Assembly (NCBI GenBank): GCA_910586015.1
Contig: CAJUGJ010000008.1
Span: forward strand, 1 to 64,000
Direction of reading: 5' to 3'
Length of the DNA stretch: 64,000 bases
Origin: an uncultured Lachnospiraceae bacterium
GTDB lineage: Bacteria; Bacillota; Clostridia; Lachnospirales; Lachnospiraceae
Part shown: positions 26,119 through 34,242 of the stretch, piece by piece
Layout of the letters: every line of letters starts with the position of its first letter
Numbering within the stretch: the first letter of the stretch is position 1
Program-made: the position numbers and the translations under genes
Notes under the pieces: model-generated
Database searches by the model: none
The model's input: only the letters and a program-made list of their open reading frames with translations
What the model was told of the DNA's origin: nothing

Positions 26119-27897
26119 ATGGAAGATCAATACAGTAGTATGTCAGTTGCAGCTTTACGTGAGGTTGCAAAAGGGAGGGGACTTCGGACTTCAGGTATGA
26201 AAAAGCAGGAATTAATTGACGCTTTAATCCAAATGGAGATAGAAGATCAAAAAGAACAACAGGAAGACAGTAATGCAGCTTTGAAACATAAGCCAACTGG
26301 AGATTCCAAACAGAAAGAATTGACAGAGAAAATAACAGAAGCTGTTAAGGAAAAAGAAAAGCCAGAAAAAAGTACAGGAAAAAGACGTATTTCTAAAACG
26401 GTTGAAAAAAGTGTAATAGAAACAACAGAAGACATAGAAAAAGAACAAATAGAACCACAAAATGAGATAAAAACGGAACCAAAATTAACAATACCAATAC
26501 AAGAAAAAGAAGAAGGAATACAATTACAAGATAAAACGGCAGAACGAAAAGGTGAATATAATCGACCAGAATATTCGAAACCAGAGTATGGAAAGTCTCC
26601 ATATCGAAGAATAGAAAGTGGGCAGCAGGGACAACTAAATTCTCAATTTCGCTCTGGATCTGTTCCAATGCGAAGACTTGAACCTCGAATGGAAAGTGGA
26701 TTTAATGATTTTAGTCGTTATGTTTTAATACCAGGACAGAAACTTCCTACAGATATGGAACAGTTAGACAGTAAAGAAACTAAAGAAGGAATTTTAGAAG
26801 TTATGACAGATGGATATGGATTTATTCGATGTGATAATTTTCTTCCTGGAGATAATGATGTTTATGTTGCACCCGCTCAGATCCGTAAGATGAATTTAAA
26901 AACCGGAGATATTATTGTTGGCAATACCAGAATTCGAAATCAAAATGAGAAATTCAGTGCTCTTCTTTATATTCGTTCAATCAATGGCATGAATCCAATG
27001 GAAGTTCTAAAACGTCCGAAATTTGAGGATCTCACACCTATTTTTCCAAATGAAAGAATCCATCTGGAAACTTCCGGATGTAGTCCTGCAATGCGTATGG
27101 TAGATCTTATTTCTCCAATTGGCAAGGGACAAAGAGGTATGATTGTTTCCCAACCAAAGGCAGGAAAAACTACTTTACTCAAACAGATTGCAAGTGCAAT
27201 TACAAAAAATTATCCTGAAATGTATTTACTTATTTTGTTAATTGATGAGCGCCCAGAAGAAGTAACAGATATGAAGGAATCGATAGAGGGAAAGAATGTG
27301 GAGGTTATTTATTCTACTTTTGATGAACTTCCTGAAAATCATAAACGGGTTTCTGAAATGGTAATTGAACGGGCAAAACGTTTAGTAGAACATAAAAAGG
27401 ATGTAGTGATTTTGCTCGATAGTATTACAAGACTAGCAAGAGCATATAATTTAACAGTACAAGCAAGTGGGCGTACCTTATCTGGTGGTTTAGATCCAGC
27501 AGCACTTCATATGCCAAAGAAATTTTTTGGAGCAGCAAGAAATATGAGAGAAGGTGGAAGTCTTACGATTCTTGCCACAGCATTAGTAGAAACGGGAAGC
27601 CGAATGGATGATGTTGTATTTGAAGAATTTAAAGGAACAGGTAATATGGAATTGGTATTAGATCGCAGTCTCTCTGAAAAAAGAATTTTTCCAGCAATTG
27701 ATCTGCCAAAATCCAGTACCCGAAGAGATGATCTATTGTTAGATGCCCAAGAATCCGAAGCAAATTTTCTTATGCGAAAGGCATTTGGCAGTATGAAGTC
27801 AGAGGAATCTGTAGAGCGTATTATTCAGATGTTTGTACAGACAAAAACCAATGAAGAGTTAATTCAATTAGTAAAAAAGACATTTTCTAAGCAGTGA
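26119..27897 (+). CDS. rho: Transcription termination factor Rho
   Basis: Started at ATG 26119 (AAGGAG at 9 bases) it has 592 residues, longer than the ~420 of E. coli Rho. A Rho_N/SAP-like motif occupies about 2-36. A low-complexity, Lys/Glu-rich insertion follows (about 38-215), then the RNA-binding cold-shock-like domain (about 220-290, ILEVMTDGYGFIR) and the ATPase core. The core has Walker A SQPKAGKTTLLKQI, Walker B VVILLDSITRLARAYN, and the Q and R loops. It terminates untranslated transcripts. Long charged N-terminal insertions are known in Rho of several Gram-positive groups and may affect RNA binding or assembly. Confidence 0.96.
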   Translation: MEDQYSSMSVAALREVAKGRGLRTSGMKKQELIDALIQMEIEDQKEQQEDSNAALKHKPTGDSKQKELTEKITEAVKEKEKPEKSTGKRRISKTVEKSVIETTEDIEKEQIEPQNEIKTEPKLTIPIQEKEEGIQLQDKTAERKGEYNRPEYSKPEYGKSPYRRIESGQQGQLNSQFRSGSVPMRRLEPRMESGFNDFSRYVLIPGQKLPTDMEQLDSKETKEGILEVMTDGYGFIRCDNFLPGDNDVYVAPAQIRKMNLKTGDIIVGNTRIRNQNEKFSALLYIRSINGMNPMEVLKRPKFEDLTPIFPNERIHLETSGCSPAMRMVDLISPIGKGQRGMIVSQPKAGKTTLLKQIASAITKNYPEMYLLILLIDERPEEVTDMKESIEGKNVEVIYSTFDELPENHKRVSEMVIERAKRLVEHKKDVVILLDSITRLARAYNLTVQASGRTLSGGLDPAALHMPKKFFGAARNMREGGSLTILATALVETGSRMDDVVFEEFKGTGNMELVLDRSLSEKRIFPAIDLPKSSTRRDDLLLDAQESEANFLMRKAFGSMKSEESVERIIQMFVQTKTNEELIQLVKKTFSKQ

Positions 27898-27915
27898 TAG
27901 AAAAAGAAGTGAAAT

Positions 27916-27950
27916 CCACTGCCTTTTTAGGCGGTGGGAGTCTTTCTTTT
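27916..27950 (+). terminator. Hairpin with T-rich tail after rho
   Basis: The stem CCACTGCC/GGCGGTGG (27916-27937) with a six-base loop is followed by TCTTTCTTTT. It probably terminates rho transcription. It also resembles the terminal hairpins of IS200/IS605-type elements, but no transposase is near. Confidence 0.6.
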
Positions 27951-28030
27951 AATACATTGAAACTATCACACTACGCAGAAAGCCGTCTGTAAAAATGTAT
28001 AGCGCTTTTATGTGATATGACCAGAGTTTA

Positions 28031-28779
28031 TTAGGGTAACTTTAAATCTAATGATACCTGAATATTATGTTGTTGCTCTTTTGTTTCGCCTTGTGAAATA
28101 ATTTCTACTTTATGATTAGGAATTTCAAGTCCCCAGTTATCCCATCCAACATAATTTTTTCGTGCAAACAGTTCAATTTTCCTTTGTGTAGGAAACATTT
28201 TAGTGATCCCTTCAATAACAATTTCAGGCTTTTCACTATGTTCACCTCTATGAACAGAAACTAACTGTCTAACATTTCTTGCTCCTCTTGGTGTAGGAAA
28301 TTTTCCTTTTTTGAAAGCTAATACAAATTCTGTTTGTGAAAGAGTATACCGTCCAGGGTTATGAACTTGTTTATCCCAAACAAACGCAACAGTTTTATAT
28401 TCAAATCCCCAAGCCTGTCCTAATTCAATAGAATTTGCAAACTGAGGTTCTGTTGTCCACATAAACAAAATGCAGTTATCTGCCGCAATAGAGTTAACAT
28501 CAAGTTCCATAAGCTGTTTTAATTTCAATGTTGGGTATTTGAAAATTGCTGCACTTATAAATACGTTTTTTTCAAAATCTATATTCTCTGTTTTGATACT
28601 TGATTTATCATATTGCATTTTCCCACTATAATCCCAAGGGGGATCTGCATAAATTATATCATATTTTTTTGTGGTAAACTTGGATAGATTTCAGTCAACG
28701 GATTAATTTTTTTCCTACGCTGTGCTTCAGGGTTGTATTTTGAGTAACCACTAATTGTGGGAACAGATCCATTTGGCAT
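28031..28779 (-). pseudogene. MT-A70-type adenine-N6 DNA methyltransferase of a MunI-like system, frameshifted
   Basis: A well-placed start (ATG 28779, AAAGGAG upstream) opens MPNGSVPTISGYSKYNPEAQ..., which runs to a stop just after an A7 tract (28664-28670). One extra A would continue directly as ...QKKYDIIYADPPWDYSGK and on through the long frame ending at 28031. DPPW is the catalytic motif of beta-class/MT-A70 adenine methyltransferases. Other recognisable pieces are LFMWTTEP, FVWDK and the C-terminal ...FARKNYVGWDNWGLE. The full protein would be about 249 residues. As written, the intact part begins at Met 28618 after DPPW and should be inactive. Alternatives are ribosomal slippage on A-AAA-AAT, polymerase slippage, true decay, or a sequencing error. 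It is divergent from the C and R genes. Confidence 0.8.
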
Positions 28780-28828
28780 TATAATAAATTCTCCTTTCAG
28801 ATAGTAATATCATTATACTACGATTGTT

Positions 28829-28879
28829 ACTTATAGTCAATATAAAGACTGTTCAAATTTGTATATGTTACTCATAGTC
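28829..28879. promoter_or_regulatory. Putative C-box operators of the restriction-modification system
   Basis: ACTTATAGTC (28829-28838) and ACTCATAGTC (28870-28879) are near-identical boxes 41 bp apart, with a further AGACT at 28847-28850. They lie in the divergent intergenic region between the methyltransferase and controller genes. GACT/AGTC half-sites are the usual targets of controller (C) proteins. Confidence 0.6.
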
Positions 28880-28934
28880 CGTTGATATAAAAGTAACAAT
28901 AGATGATAATACTATTATATAGGAGAGGAGCAAA

Positions 28935-29147
28935 ATGACTATTAAAGAAAAATTGGGAAAGAGAATAAAGGAACTACGACAAGCCCGTAATTTAAGTCAG
29001 GAGAAATTTGCACTTCAAATAGATATGGATAGAACTTATCTTGCCTCTATTGAAAGCGGTAAAAGAAATGTTTCATTAGAGAATATAAGTAAAATTGCAA
29101 GTGGTCTTGAAATTTCACTGGAAGATCTTTTTCATGGGATAAAGTAG
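28935..29147 (+). CDS. XRE-type controller (C) protein of the restriction-modification system
   Basis: 70 residues consisting of a single helix-turn-helix XRE domain (ELRQARNLSQEKFALQIDMDRTYLASIESGKRNVSLENISKIASGL). This size and sequence match C proteins that time restriction after methylation by binding C-boxes and activating the R gene. The stop is followed by the endonuclease start after 13 bases, so C and R are co-transcribed. Strong ribosome binding site AGGAGAGGAG. Confidence 0.88.
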   Translation: MTIKEKLGKRIKELRQARNLSQEKFALQIDMDRTYLASIESGKRNVSLENISKIASGLEISLEDLFHGIK

Positions 29148-29160
29148 AAAGGGTAAAATT

Positions 29161-29787
29161 ATGGCAACTAACGAATTAAGAAAACGGGCAAATTGGCAAA
29201 CTGTAAGTGGCGTGAAAGCATTGAAAACAGAGGATATTTTTCATAATTCCCTAAAAAATACACTTAATGTGGTTTATCCGGGGCAGTTTATTGTTGATAA
29301 GCACCCAAAGGACTTTTCCGATATATATTCTACATATGAATTACCACAAGAAGATCTAGACGCAATTTATAACGTTAATATGTATAATGCAGATGGTTCT
29401 TCGAAATATAAATGGGGAATTACAATGGATTTTGCTATTAGAAATCAACACAATGGAAAAATTTTATTCGGTGAAATAAAAAGACAAGATGGCTGGATTG
29501 AAACAACGGAACCAGCAGCAGGTCGAAGGAATGCACATGAAAGAAGTGCAAAATATTTCACTCTAGGGCTTATGCACACCATAAGAGAAAAAAGTCATCT
29601 TTCAGAAGAAATTTTACCGTTTTGGTTGGTGTTTGTAGGTGATATTACACGTGACCCACGCCGAAATAGAGAAATTGCATATTGGTTTCAGGGATATGAA
29701 AGTAATTTTTTTATGTGGCGTGATACAAAGGATATTGGTGTATTATTGGATTTCTTTGAAAATAATCTTTTACCATACTTATTATAG
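29161..29787 (+). CDS. MunI-like type II restriction endonuclease
   Basis: 208 residues, close to MunI (about 200). The PD-(D/E)xK site is visible as Asp90 in TMDFA and Glu105-x-Lys107 in GEIKR. This gives the same 15-residue Asp-to-Glu spacing as MunI's D83/E98/K100. Its neighbours fit too: a C protein directly upstream and an MT-A70-type methyltransferase, the class used by M.MunI. MunI cuts C/AATTG; the same target is likely but not proven. The gene looks intact although the partner methyltransferase is frameshifted, which would normally be lethal if both readings are right. Confidence 0.8.
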   Translation: MATNELRKRANWQTVSGVKALKTEDIFHNSLKNTLNVVYPGQFIVDKHPKDFSDIYSTYELPQEDLDAIYNVNMYNADGSSKYKWGITMDFAIRNQHNGKILFGEIKRQDGWIETTEPAAGRRNAHERSAKYFTLGLMHTIREKSHLSEEILPFWLVFVGDITRDPRRNREIAYWFQGYESNFFMWRDTKDIGVLLDFFENNLLPYLL

Positions 29788-29796
29788 AGGGCATAT

Positions 29797-29889
29797 ATGA
29801 AAAAATATAAATTGATTTTAAATATTCTAGTAATAATAACAGATATAATCCTAATTGTAACAATAATAAGGAGACAGAAGAAAGAATAA
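29797..29889 (+). CDS. 30-residue single-pass membrane microprotein
   Basis: ATG at 29797, preceded by AGAGG, opens MKKYKLILNILVIITDIILIV.. and ends in a basic tail (IIRRQKKE). Two Lys at the start, about 20 hydrophobic residues and a positive C-terminus fit a small membrane peptide. It lies nine bases after the endonuclease stop and could be co-transcribed with it. It may be meaningful (toxin-like or accessory) or a chance frame. Confidence 0.4.
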   Translation: MKKYKLILNILVIITDIILIVTIIRRQKKE

Positions 29890-29964
29890 TGGTGAGATTA
29901 GACTAAGTTTGAATCATTTCTCATAGTATTTACACAGGACAAACATATGAATAAAAAAATTTAA

Positions 29965-30060
29965 AAAGCAGAATATCCAAAAAATAATTAGGAAGATTTT
30001 TGTAGTTTTTCGAGTATAGCTGCAAAACAAAAAAGCAACGAATTTTTGGATATCTGCTTT
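29965..30060. repeat. Long inverted repeat at the right edge of the restriction island
   Basis: AAAGCAGAATATCCAAAAA (29965-29983) pairs with TTTTTGGATATCTGCTTT (30043-30060) over 18 bp with one bulged A. The loop is about 59 bases. The remainder of the 29890-30117 stretch is AT-rich with no gene visible. It could be a terminator or a remnant of a small mobile element. Confidence 0.7.
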
Positions 30061-30117
30061 CCGATTTCTAATAAAAATAGATCTATGCGTTTCTTGTAGG
30101 TATTTACAATTTGACTA

Positions 30118-30146
30118 TTGCAATTTAAAATCTTCTATGCTATAAT
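30118..30146 (+). promoter_or_regulatory. Promoter of rpmE
   Basis: TTGCAA (30118-30123), 17 bp, TATAAT (30141-30146). It gives an ~80-base leader before rpmE. Confidence 0.82.
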
Positions 30147-30231
30147 AAAACAGCTATTTATCAAGGATGAATCAGTTTTATCGAATATCGATAGACTATC
30201 ATAGGAATTTGGAATGTGAGAGGTGAAAAAC

Positions 30232-30438
30232 ATGAAAGAGGCAATTCAGCCAAAGTACTATCAAGCAAAGGTGACTTGCAACTGTGGAAATGAATTTGTA
30301 ACAGGTTCTACAAAGCCAGAAATTCACGTAGAAATTTGTTCAAAATGTCATTCTTTCTATACAGGTCAGCAGAAAGCAGCAGCGGCTCGTGGTGCAATTG
30401 ACAAGTTTAATAGGAAATACGGTTTGGGAAATAAATAA
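30232..30438 (+). CDS. rpmE: Ribosomal protein bL31
   Basis: 68 residues from ATG 30232 (MKEAIQPKYYQAKV); GAGAGGTG lies 7 bases upstream. A GTG at 30223 sits within the ribosome binding site and is rejected as the start. It is the zinc-binding (C+) form: CNCG near 16-19 and CSKCH near 36-40 give the Cys ligands. It forms part of the large ribosomal subunit and may serve as a zinc store. It heads the rpmE-DUF1385-prmC-prfA block. Confidence 0.96.
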   Translation: MKEAIQPKYYQAKVTCNCGNEFVTGSTKPEIHVEICSKCHSFYTGQQKAAAARGAIDKFNRKYGLGNK

Positions 30439-30550
30439 ATTTATCCAAATAGAGTATAAAATTAGGTTGGGGTTTTTAATCTCAGCCTATTTTTGATTAA
30501 TAAAATGTCACATGATACAAAACCGTCTAAAATAGAAAGAGAGGATTAAG

Positions 30551-31744
30551 ATGAAGTCGTCTGGAGTAGGCGGACAGGCTGTTTTAGAGGGCGTAATGAT
30601 GAGAAATAAAGAAAAATACGCTGTAGCAGTCAGAAAACCCGATCAAAAAATTGCTATAAAAGTTGACGAGTATCATTCTATTGGAGAAAGGATTCCTATT
30701 TTTAAACTTCCTATTCTGAGAGGAGTAGTAGCTTTTGTGGAATCTTTAGTTGTCGGAATGAAAACGTTAATGTATTCGGCAGAATTTGTAGAAGAAGATA
30801 CAAAAGAAAAAGAAACGTCGTCTGGCAATGCAAAGAATCAAACGATTGCTTCCATTTTTATGGTTGTAATCTCTATTTTTCTTGCAGTTGCGATTTTTAT
30901 GATGCTCCCTTATTTTATTTCACAATTATTAAATCGAGTTATTCCATCTCAAACAATTTTGGCTATGATGGAAGGAGTGTTACGAATTGCTATATTTGTT
31001 GGATATGTAGCAGTTGTTTCAAAGAGCAAAGATATCAAGCGGGTTTTTATGTATCATGGAGCAGAACATAAAACAATTAATTGTTTAGAAAATGGTTTGG
31101 AATTAACAATAGAAAATGTTCGAAAACAGCCTAAATATCACAGACGATGTGGAACTAGTTTTTTACTAATTGTAATGGTAGTCAGTGTTATTTTATTTAT
31201 GTTTATTCGTGTTTCTTCTCCAGTACTCAGAATGATACTTCGACTTTTACTGATTCCTGTTATTTCTGGAATTTCCTATGAATTAATTAAAGCAGCAGGA
31301 AATATGGAGGATAGTATCACAGAAATCAAAAAAAGTTCAGATTCAAAAGGAATACAATTTTTAAAAATACTTCGTTTTTTGTTCTTAAGTCTTTTTAGTC
31401 GACCGGGAAAGTGGATGCAGTCGCTTACTACCAAAGAGCCAGAAGATTCTATGATTGAAGTGGCGATTGCATCTGTAAGTGCAGTATTTGATTGGAAGGC
31501 TTATTTAGCTGAACTAAAAACAAAACAAAAAGATCAGAAAACAAATAAAATTGTTCGTTTACAGACAAAAGCAAAAAGTTCCAATGAAATGATTTCAGAG
31601 AGTGCAGTGACAAAAGAAAACTCAGAGGATTTACAAGAGGAAGAAGAAGATAAGGACGAGGTTTTAGACGCATTAGATAAATTTTTTGTCTATAAGGAAG
31701 AACCAAAGAAAGAAGATAAAAAGAAAGGAAAGATTCGCTTTTAG
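30551..31744 (+). CDS. DUF1385 membrane protein
   Basis: 397 residues. The N-terminus carries the family signature GVGGQAVLEGVMMRNK. Four hydrophobic segments follow (about 98-130, 140-160, 210-245 and in the 250s), with the conserved FMYHGAEHKTINC and PKYHRRCGTSFL between them. The histidines and cysteines suggest metal binding. A hydrophilic Lys/Glu-rich tail (about 300-397) is less conserved. The family has no settled role. In Firmicutes it often sits, as here, between rpmE and prmC/prfA, and it lies 2 bases before prmC. Confidence 0.92.
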   Translation: MKSSGVGGQAVLEGVMMRNKEKYAVAVRKPDQKIAIKVDEYHSIGERIPIFKLPILRGVVAFVESLVVGMKTLMYSAEFVEEDTKEKETSSGNAKNQTIASIFMVVISIFLAVAIFMMLPYFISQLLNRVIPSQTILAMMEGVLRIAIFVGYVAVVSKSKDIKRVFMYHGAEHKTINCLENGLELTIENVRKQPKYHRRCGTSFLLIVMVVSVILFMFIRVSSPVLRMILRLLLIPVISGISYELIKAAGNMEDSITEIKKSSDSKGIQFLKILRFLFLSLFSRPGKWMQSLTTKEPEDSMIEVAIASVSAVFDWKAYLAELKTKQKDQKTNKIVRLQTKAKSSNEMISESAVTKENSEDLQEEEEDKDEVLDALDKFFVYKEEPKKEDKKKGKIRF

Positions 31745-31746
31745 AT

Positions 31747-32577
31747 ATGACCTATCGCAAATTGTGGATTCAAGGAGAAAAAGAACTGCATATAGCAGGA
31801 ATTGAAGAGGCAAAACTAGATGCTTGGTATTTATTAGAGTTTGTTACTGGATTTAGACGAATAGAGTTTTTTAGCAGAGAACAAGAAGAGGTACCACAAC
31901 AAATCTTAACGTCTTATCAAAAACAAATAGCAAAACGTGCTTGCCGAATTCCACTTCAGCAGTTAATAGGTAGTCAAGAATTTATGGGATTGGAATTTCT
32001 TGTAGATGAGAATGTATTAATTCCAAGACAGGAAACAGAACTTTTAGTGGAACAGTGTGGAAAATTCTGCAAAGGGAAAAGAGTATTGGATCTTTGTACA
32101 GGTTCAGGATGTATTATTATTAGTTTAAAGAAACTTTATGAAGTATCCGAGGCAGTAGCAGTAGACTGTTCAAAAGAAGCACTTGCTATTGCAAAAAAAA
32201 ATGGAGAGAGATTAGAAACTCTTATACAGTGGTTAAACGGAGATCTTTTTGAACCAGTAGAAGGAAGATTTGATATTATTGTTTCCAATCCTCCCTATAT
32301 TGAACATGAAAAAATTCATTTCCTGATGCCAGAAGTACGAGATCATGAGCCAGTCCTTGCCTTAGATGGTGGTGAGGATGGATTAGATTTTTACCGAAGA
32401 ATTTTAAAAGAGGCTAAAAACTATCTTGTATCAGGAGGGTATTTATTTTTTGAAATTGGTTCGAATCAGGCAAAAGCTGTAGAAGAATTATTTGAAAAAT
32501 ATGATTATGAACATATTCAAATAAAAAAAGATTATGCAGGATTGGATCGCATAATCTATGCTAAATCGAAAAATTAG
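31747..32577 (+). CDS. prmC: Release factor glutamine methyltransferase PrmC
   Basis: 276 residues. The N-terminal helical domain (about 1-85) binds release factors. The SAM-binding fold (about 90-276) has VLDLCTGSGCIIISL (motif I) and the catalytic SNPPYIEH. PrmC methylates the Gln of the GGQ motif in RF1 and RF2. RF1 is encoded directly downstream, which supports the assignment. Confidence 0.96.
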   Translation: MTYRKLWIQGEKELHIAGIEEAKLDAWYLLEFVTGFRRIEFFSREQEEVPQQILTSYQKQIAKRACRIPLQQLIGSQEFMGLEFLVDENVLIPRQETELLVEQCGKFCKGKRVLDLCTGSGCIIISLKKLYEVSEAVAVDCSKEALAIAKKNGERLETLIQWLNGDLFEPVEGRFDIIVSNPPYIEHEKIHFLMPEVRDHEPVLALDGGEDGLDFYRRILKEAKNYLVSGGYLFFEIGSNQAKAVEELFEKYDYEHIQIKKDYAGLDRIIYAKSKN

Positions 32578-32598
32578 GATGAAACATGGAGGAACAAT

Positions 32599-33672
32599 AT
32601 GTTTGATAAATTAGAAGATCTATTAATACGTTATGAAAATATTCAAAATGAACTGGTAGATCCGGAAGTGACCAATGATCAGAAGCGTTTTCGACAATTA
32701 ATGAAAGAACAAAATGATCTAGGTGCTATTGTAGAAAAATATAAAGAATATAAGACAACAAAACAAGATATTGAAGATAGTCTAATCATGTTAGATGAAG
32801 AAAAAGATGAAGAAATGAGAGATTTAGTAAAGGAAGAATTAGCACAGAGCAGACAAAACTTAGAAGTAATTGAGAAAGAACTTAAAATTTTGCTTCTTCC
32901 AAAAGATCCAAATGACGAAAAAAATGTTGTTGTAGAAATCAGAGCTGGTGCTGGTGGGGATGAGGCTGCTTTATTTGCAGCAGAATTGATGAGAATGTAT
33001 ATAAAATATGCAGAGACACAACGTTGGAAAGTTGATATGATGAACTATAATGAAAATGGAATAGGTGGTTGTAAAGAAGCAATTTTTATGATCAATGGAC
33101 AGAGTGCATATTCTAAGCTAAAATATGAGAGTGGGGTACATCGAGTTCAAAGAATTCCAGTTACAGAATCCGGCGGTCGAATTCATACCTCAACAGCAAC
33201 CGTTGCCATCATGCCAGAGGCAGAAGAGGTAGATGTAGATTTAGACTTAAATGACTGTCGTTTTGATGTCTTTCGTTCTTCTGGAAATGGAGGACAATGT
33301 GTAAATACTACAGACTCCGCAGTACGTTTAACACATATTCCAACCGGAATTGTAATTTCTTGTCAAGATGAAAAATCCCAGTTAAAAAATAGAGATAAAG
33401 CATTAAAGGTACTTCGAGCGAAATTGTATGAACTTGAACTAGAGAAGGCACATGCCGCGGAGGCAGCAGAACGAAAAAGTCAAGTAGGAACAGGAGATCG
33501 TTCAGAAAAAATTCGTACGTATAATTTTCCACAGGGGCGCTGTACCGATCATAGAATTAAACTTACAACACATCGACTAGATGAAGTAATGAATGGAGAC
33601 TTACAAGAAATTATTGACAGTCTGATTGCAGCAGATCAGGCAATTCGATTAAGCCGTTTAAATGAAGAATAA
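32599..33672 (+). CDS. prfA: Peptide chain release factor 1
   Basis: 357 residues, the normal RF1 length. The GGQ motif (RSSGNGGQCVNTTDSAVR), which triggers hydrolysis of peptidyl-tRNA, and the codon-recognition loop with PVT (RIPVTESGG) are both present. The PxT form marks RF1 (UAA/UAG) rather than RF2. It is translated 21 bases after prmC with AGGAGG-like GGAGG upstream. The gene ends a conserved translation block; accessory genes follow. Confidence 0.97.
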   Translation: MFDKLEDLLIRYENIQNELVDPEVTNDQKRFRQLMKEQNDLGAIVEKYKEYKTTKQDIEDSLIMLDEEKDEEMRDLVKEELAQSRQNLEVIEKELKILLLPKDPNDEKNVVVEIRAGAGGDEAALFAAELMRMYIKYAETQRWKVDMMNYNENGIGGCKEAIFMINGQSAYSKLKYESGVHRVQRIPVTESGGRIHTSTATVAIMPEAEEVDVDLDLNDCRFDVFRSSGNGGQCVNTTDSAVRLTHIPTGIVISCQDEKSQLKNRDKALKVLRAKLYELELEKAHAAEAAERKSQVGTGDRSEKIRTYNFPQGRCTDHRIKLTTHRLDEVMNGDLQEIIDSLIAADQAIRLSRLNEE

Positions 33673-33688
33673 AAATAGGCATAGATTA

Positions 33689-33711
33689 GGGGCTGTAACA
33701 GAAACAGCCCC
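33689..33711. terminator. Weak hairpin after prfA
   Basis: The stem GGGGCTGT/ACAGCCCC with a seven-base loop lies between convergent genes. There is no clear U run on either strand, so terminator function is uncertain. Confidence 0.45.
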
Positions 33712-33729
33712 AATAAAACATATCAAATA

Positions 33730-34242
33730 TTATTCTCCAGTAAAATGAATTTCAGCAGTATAAGTATAATAAGAATATTCTACTCCATCATATATAATAT
33801 AATGTTTTTGCTTTCCTCTATAATACTTTCCTATGACAGGATCTTTTACTTCATATCCTACAGAGTGACTTAAATCATTTGTGTTATGGGTATAACAAGC
33901 TTCCCAAACCATAATACTTCCAAAAGTATTAGAACCTTCTTTTCGATGTTGAATATAAACCTCTTTAACACCTACTTCTTCTGCAAAACCTAAATTACAT
34001 TTTGTGGTAATTATAACACTAAATTCCTTTGAATTATAGGCAATCGAACTAATTCCAGTTAATTCATCTAAGTTAAAAGGCTCAATACCAATATAATTCC
34101 CAATATACTCGGATGCTTCTTCTACAGACATATCTTCTACACCCTCAATAAATACTTCCTTTAATTCTCCTGCCTTTGTCAGTGTACATGGAAAAAGGAT
34201 TAAAAGAAGAGCTGTTGTTAGTATTCCAAAAAGTTTTTTCAT
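33730..34242 (-). CDS. Secreted protein of unknown function
   Basis: 170 residues with a Sec signal peptide (MKKLFGILTTALLLILFPCTLTKAG). The mature part is beta-rich with aromatic and Tyr-rich stretches (KYYRGKQKHYIIYDGVEYSYYTYTAEI). No known domain is recognised. It overlaps the upstream gene by four bases (ATGA), so the pair forms one operon. A ribosome binding site GGAGG lies in the end of that gene. The single Cys after maturation and lack of a lipobox argue for a free secreted protein. Confidence 0.65.
   Translation of the reverse strand: MKKLFGILTTALLLILFPCTLTKAGELKEVFIEGVEDMSVEEASEYIGNYIGIEPFNLDELTGISSIAYNSKEFSVIITTKCNLGFAEEVGVKEVYIQHRKEGSNTFGSIMVWEACYTHNTNDLSHSVGYEVKDPVIGKYYRGKQKHYIIYDGVEYSYYTYTAEIHFTGE

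Noticed and set aside
26393..26668. Long hydrophobic frames opposite the rho insertion
   Set aside because: They are antisense shadows of Lys/Glu-rich coding sequence and have no ribosome binding sites.
27911..27950. Terminal hairpin of an IS200/IS605-type element
   Set aside because: The stem resembles such ends, but there is no TnpA or TnpB gene or partner end. A rho terminator is the simpler reading.
28619..28680. Programmed -1 frameshifting as the accepted explanation for the methyltransferase
   Set aside because: A-AAA-AAT fits a slippery site, but no stimulatory structure is evident and a missing base in the A tract explains the break equally well. It is kept only as a possibility.
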